The position numbers and the translations under genes were made by a program. Below are positions 4,191 to 5,210 of a stretch of 5,210 nucleotides of DNA, in pieces. This DNA is from Desulfobacterales bacterium CG23_combo_of_CG06-09_8_20_14_all_51_8 (lineage in GTDB: Bacteria; Desulfobacterota; Desulfobacteria; Desulfobacterales; Desulfosalsimonadaceae). Location of the stretch: the NCBI GenBank assembly GCA_002772195.1, contig PCSG01000359.1, positions 1 to 5,210 on the forward strand. The letters run 5' to 3'. Position 1 is the stretch's first letter. Every line of letters begins with the position of its first letter. Below the pieces are notes generated by a model, which was not told the origin of the DNA, did no database searches, and saw only the letters and a list, made by a program, of their open reading frames with translations.

Positions 4191-5210
4191 TTATTCGAAT
4201 ACCTTGATTTCCACGCGCCGGTTCAAATTTTTTCCGATAGAAGTCAGGTTGGAGGAAAGGGGCTGGGCGGAGGCATAAACGGTGGTGGTGAGTCTGTTTC
4301 TGAAAACGCCCCGGGCGACGAGATACTCCTTGACAATATTGGCCCGTTTCAGGGAAAGTTCCAGATTTTTTTGGTTGGAGCCAATGTTGTCGGTATGGCC
4401 GGCGATTTCAAGCCGGACATCCGGGCTTCCCTTGATCAGGGGAACGGCTTTGTCCAGAAGGGCCTGATATACCGGCAGGATATTGAGGTCGCTGTGGTTG
4501 AAATGGATGATTTCAAGGGTGGTCCCGGCCGGCAGGGTATCTAGATTTTTTAAAGCGATTTCCGGCAGGAGCGACCCGGTTACCCGGATTTCAGCTCGCC
4601 TGTTTTTGGCCTGGCCGGTTTCGGTGTCATTTGAATAAAACGGATCAGCCTCTCCATAGCCGATGGGATACAGCTGGTTATGGGAGATGCCGCTATCGGT
4701 TAAGTAATGGATGACGCTTTCAGCTCTTCGTTGGGATAAGATTTGATTATAGGGATCTGAACCGCTGGCATCCGAATGGCCGGCGATTTCAAAAACAAAA
4801 TCCGAATGATCTTTTAATACAGGCACCTGCCCGTTGAGCAGGAACTGATCATAGGGACTGATGGTGTCTGAATCATAGCCGAAAAAGACGGTTTCCAGAA
4901 TCATGCGGGGGGGGAGGGCGACGACGCCGGCGAACAGATCGTCGGCCTCTACTGTTTCCGGAGAGAGAAGAATCCCTGGTTTTGAATTAGCTGGTTTTGA
5001 ATTAGCCGGTGTCGCATTGGCCCGTGTCGTATTGGCCAGTTTCGCATTGACTGGTGTCGCATTGGCTCGGGCGGCAACCGGCGGGGGGGGCTGGGGATGA
5101 AACAATTCAGCGCGATAAGCGGATTGCTGAGCCAGGGCCAGAAGGTTTTTAGCAGGCTCATCAAAGCATTTCCAGTAGGCGATGGCGGCCTGCTCACCCA
5201 AGGCCATGGC
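4191..5210 (-). CDS. Protein with two tandem OmpA-like peptidoglycan-binding domains (5' end outside the window)
   Basis: At least 339 residues; the frame is still open at 5210, so the start and any signal or lipoprotein peptide are not visible. An ATG at 5207 is in frame but has no context to support it. Numbering from that ATG: helical segment (1-35), Pro/Ala/Asn-rich linker (37-77), first OmpA domain (about 105-209) and second OmpA domain (about 229-337). Both domains keep the peptidoglycan-binding Asp and Arg: GHSD (D146) with LSQRRAES (R161), then GHTD (D273) with LSLKRANIV (R288), and each ends in an N-R-R motif (NRRAEIRV, NRRVEIKV). Family knowledge: such domains bind the diaminopimelate of peptidoglycan, so the protein should lie in the periplasm and tether to the wall. 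The linker carries a five-residue tandem repeat. It is the first visible gene of the operon, 11 nt upstream of the DHH gene. Domain identity is secure, the cellular role unknown. Confidence 0.9.
   Translation of the reverse strand, partial: AMALGEQAAIAYWKCFDEPAKNLLALAQQSAYRAELFHPQPPPPVAARANATPVNAKLANTTRANATPANSKPANSKPGILLSPETVEADDLFAGVVALPPRMILETVFFGYDSDTISPYDQFLLNGQVPVLKDHSDFVFEIAGHSDASGSDPYNQILSQRRAESVIHYLTDSGISHNQLYPIGYGEADPFYSNDTETGQAKNRRAEIRVTGSLLPEIALKNLDTLPAGTTLEIIHFNHSDLNILPVYQALLDKAVPLIKGSPDVRLEIAGHTDNIGSNQKNLELSLKRANIVKEYLVARGVFRNRLTTTVYASAQPLSSNLTSIGKNLNRRVEIKVFE
4978..5067 (-). repeat. 15-bp tandem repeat, six units, coding a 5-residue linker repeat
   Basis: Six consecutive 15-bp units (4978-4992, 4993-5007, 5008-5022, 5023-5037, 5038-5052, 5053-5067) share the plus-strand pattern GGTNTCGNATTGGCC with drift. 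The two leftmost units differ at only one base (GGTTTTGAATTAGCT and GGTTTTGAATTAGCC), as after a recent duplication. In the protein they read ANATP, VNAKL, ANTTR, ANATP, ANSKP, ANSKP, with Asn fixed at position 2. Since 15 is a multiple of three, copy-number change would alter linker length without breaking the frame. Confidence 0.85.

Noticed and set aside
4978..5067. The tandem repeat as a CRISPR array
   Set aside because: Units are 15 bp and directly adjacent without spacers, in frame inside a coding linker.

Overview
The window reads as ordinary chromosomal DNA of a Gram-negative bacterium. Every supported gene lies on the minus strand, so transcription runs from the right end (5210) to the left end (1). 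The gene set is OmpA-type cell-wall-binding protein, DHH phosphoesterase, free-standing precorrin-2 dehydrogenase, CcsA/HemX-like membrane protein, glutamyl-tRNA reductase, DksA and PHP-domain protein. This set, with about half G+C, best fits a deltaproteobacterium (Desulfobacterota), probably a sulfate reducer of the Desulfobacteraceae type. That placement is inference from gene content and protein style, not from a marker search.

Layout, in the direction of transcription. From 5210 to 726 there are five tightly packed genes: a 5'-incomplete protein with two OmpA-type peptidoglycan-binding domains, a short DHH-family phosphoesterase, an NAD-dependent precorrin-2 dehydrogenase, an eight-helix CcsA/HemX-family protein, and hemA. 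The junctions are an 11-nt gap, a 22-nt overlap, a 10-nt gap and a 20-nt overlap, which indicates one operon with translational coupling. From 725 to 459 there is a non-coding leader with a good sigma70-type promoter (TTGAAC, 17 nt, TATGCT) and several inverted repeats. It drives dksA (458 to 96). The beginning of a PHP-domain phosphoesterase overlaps the 3' end of dksA and runs off the left end.

How the genes work together. HemA makes glutamate-1-semialdehyde, the committed step to all tetrapyrroles. Precorrin-2 dehydrogenase directs uroporphyrinogen III-derived precorrin-2 to sirohydrochlorin, the precursor of siroheme and, in sulfate reducers, of haem made by the alternative Ahb route. The CcsA/HemX-like protein belongs to a haem-handling membrane family often encoded beside hemA. 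The operon therefore joins the first step of tetrapyrrole synthesis, the siroheme branch and a haem-related membrane protein. The OmpA and DHH proteins are co-transcribed with it, but no link in function can be read from sequence.

No mobile element, CRISPR array, tRNA or rRNA was seen. I found no clearly new biological system. The points most worth a second look are the DHH protein (no DHHA1 domain, altered motif I), the 15-bp tandem repeat in the OmpA-protein linker, and the structured dksA leader.
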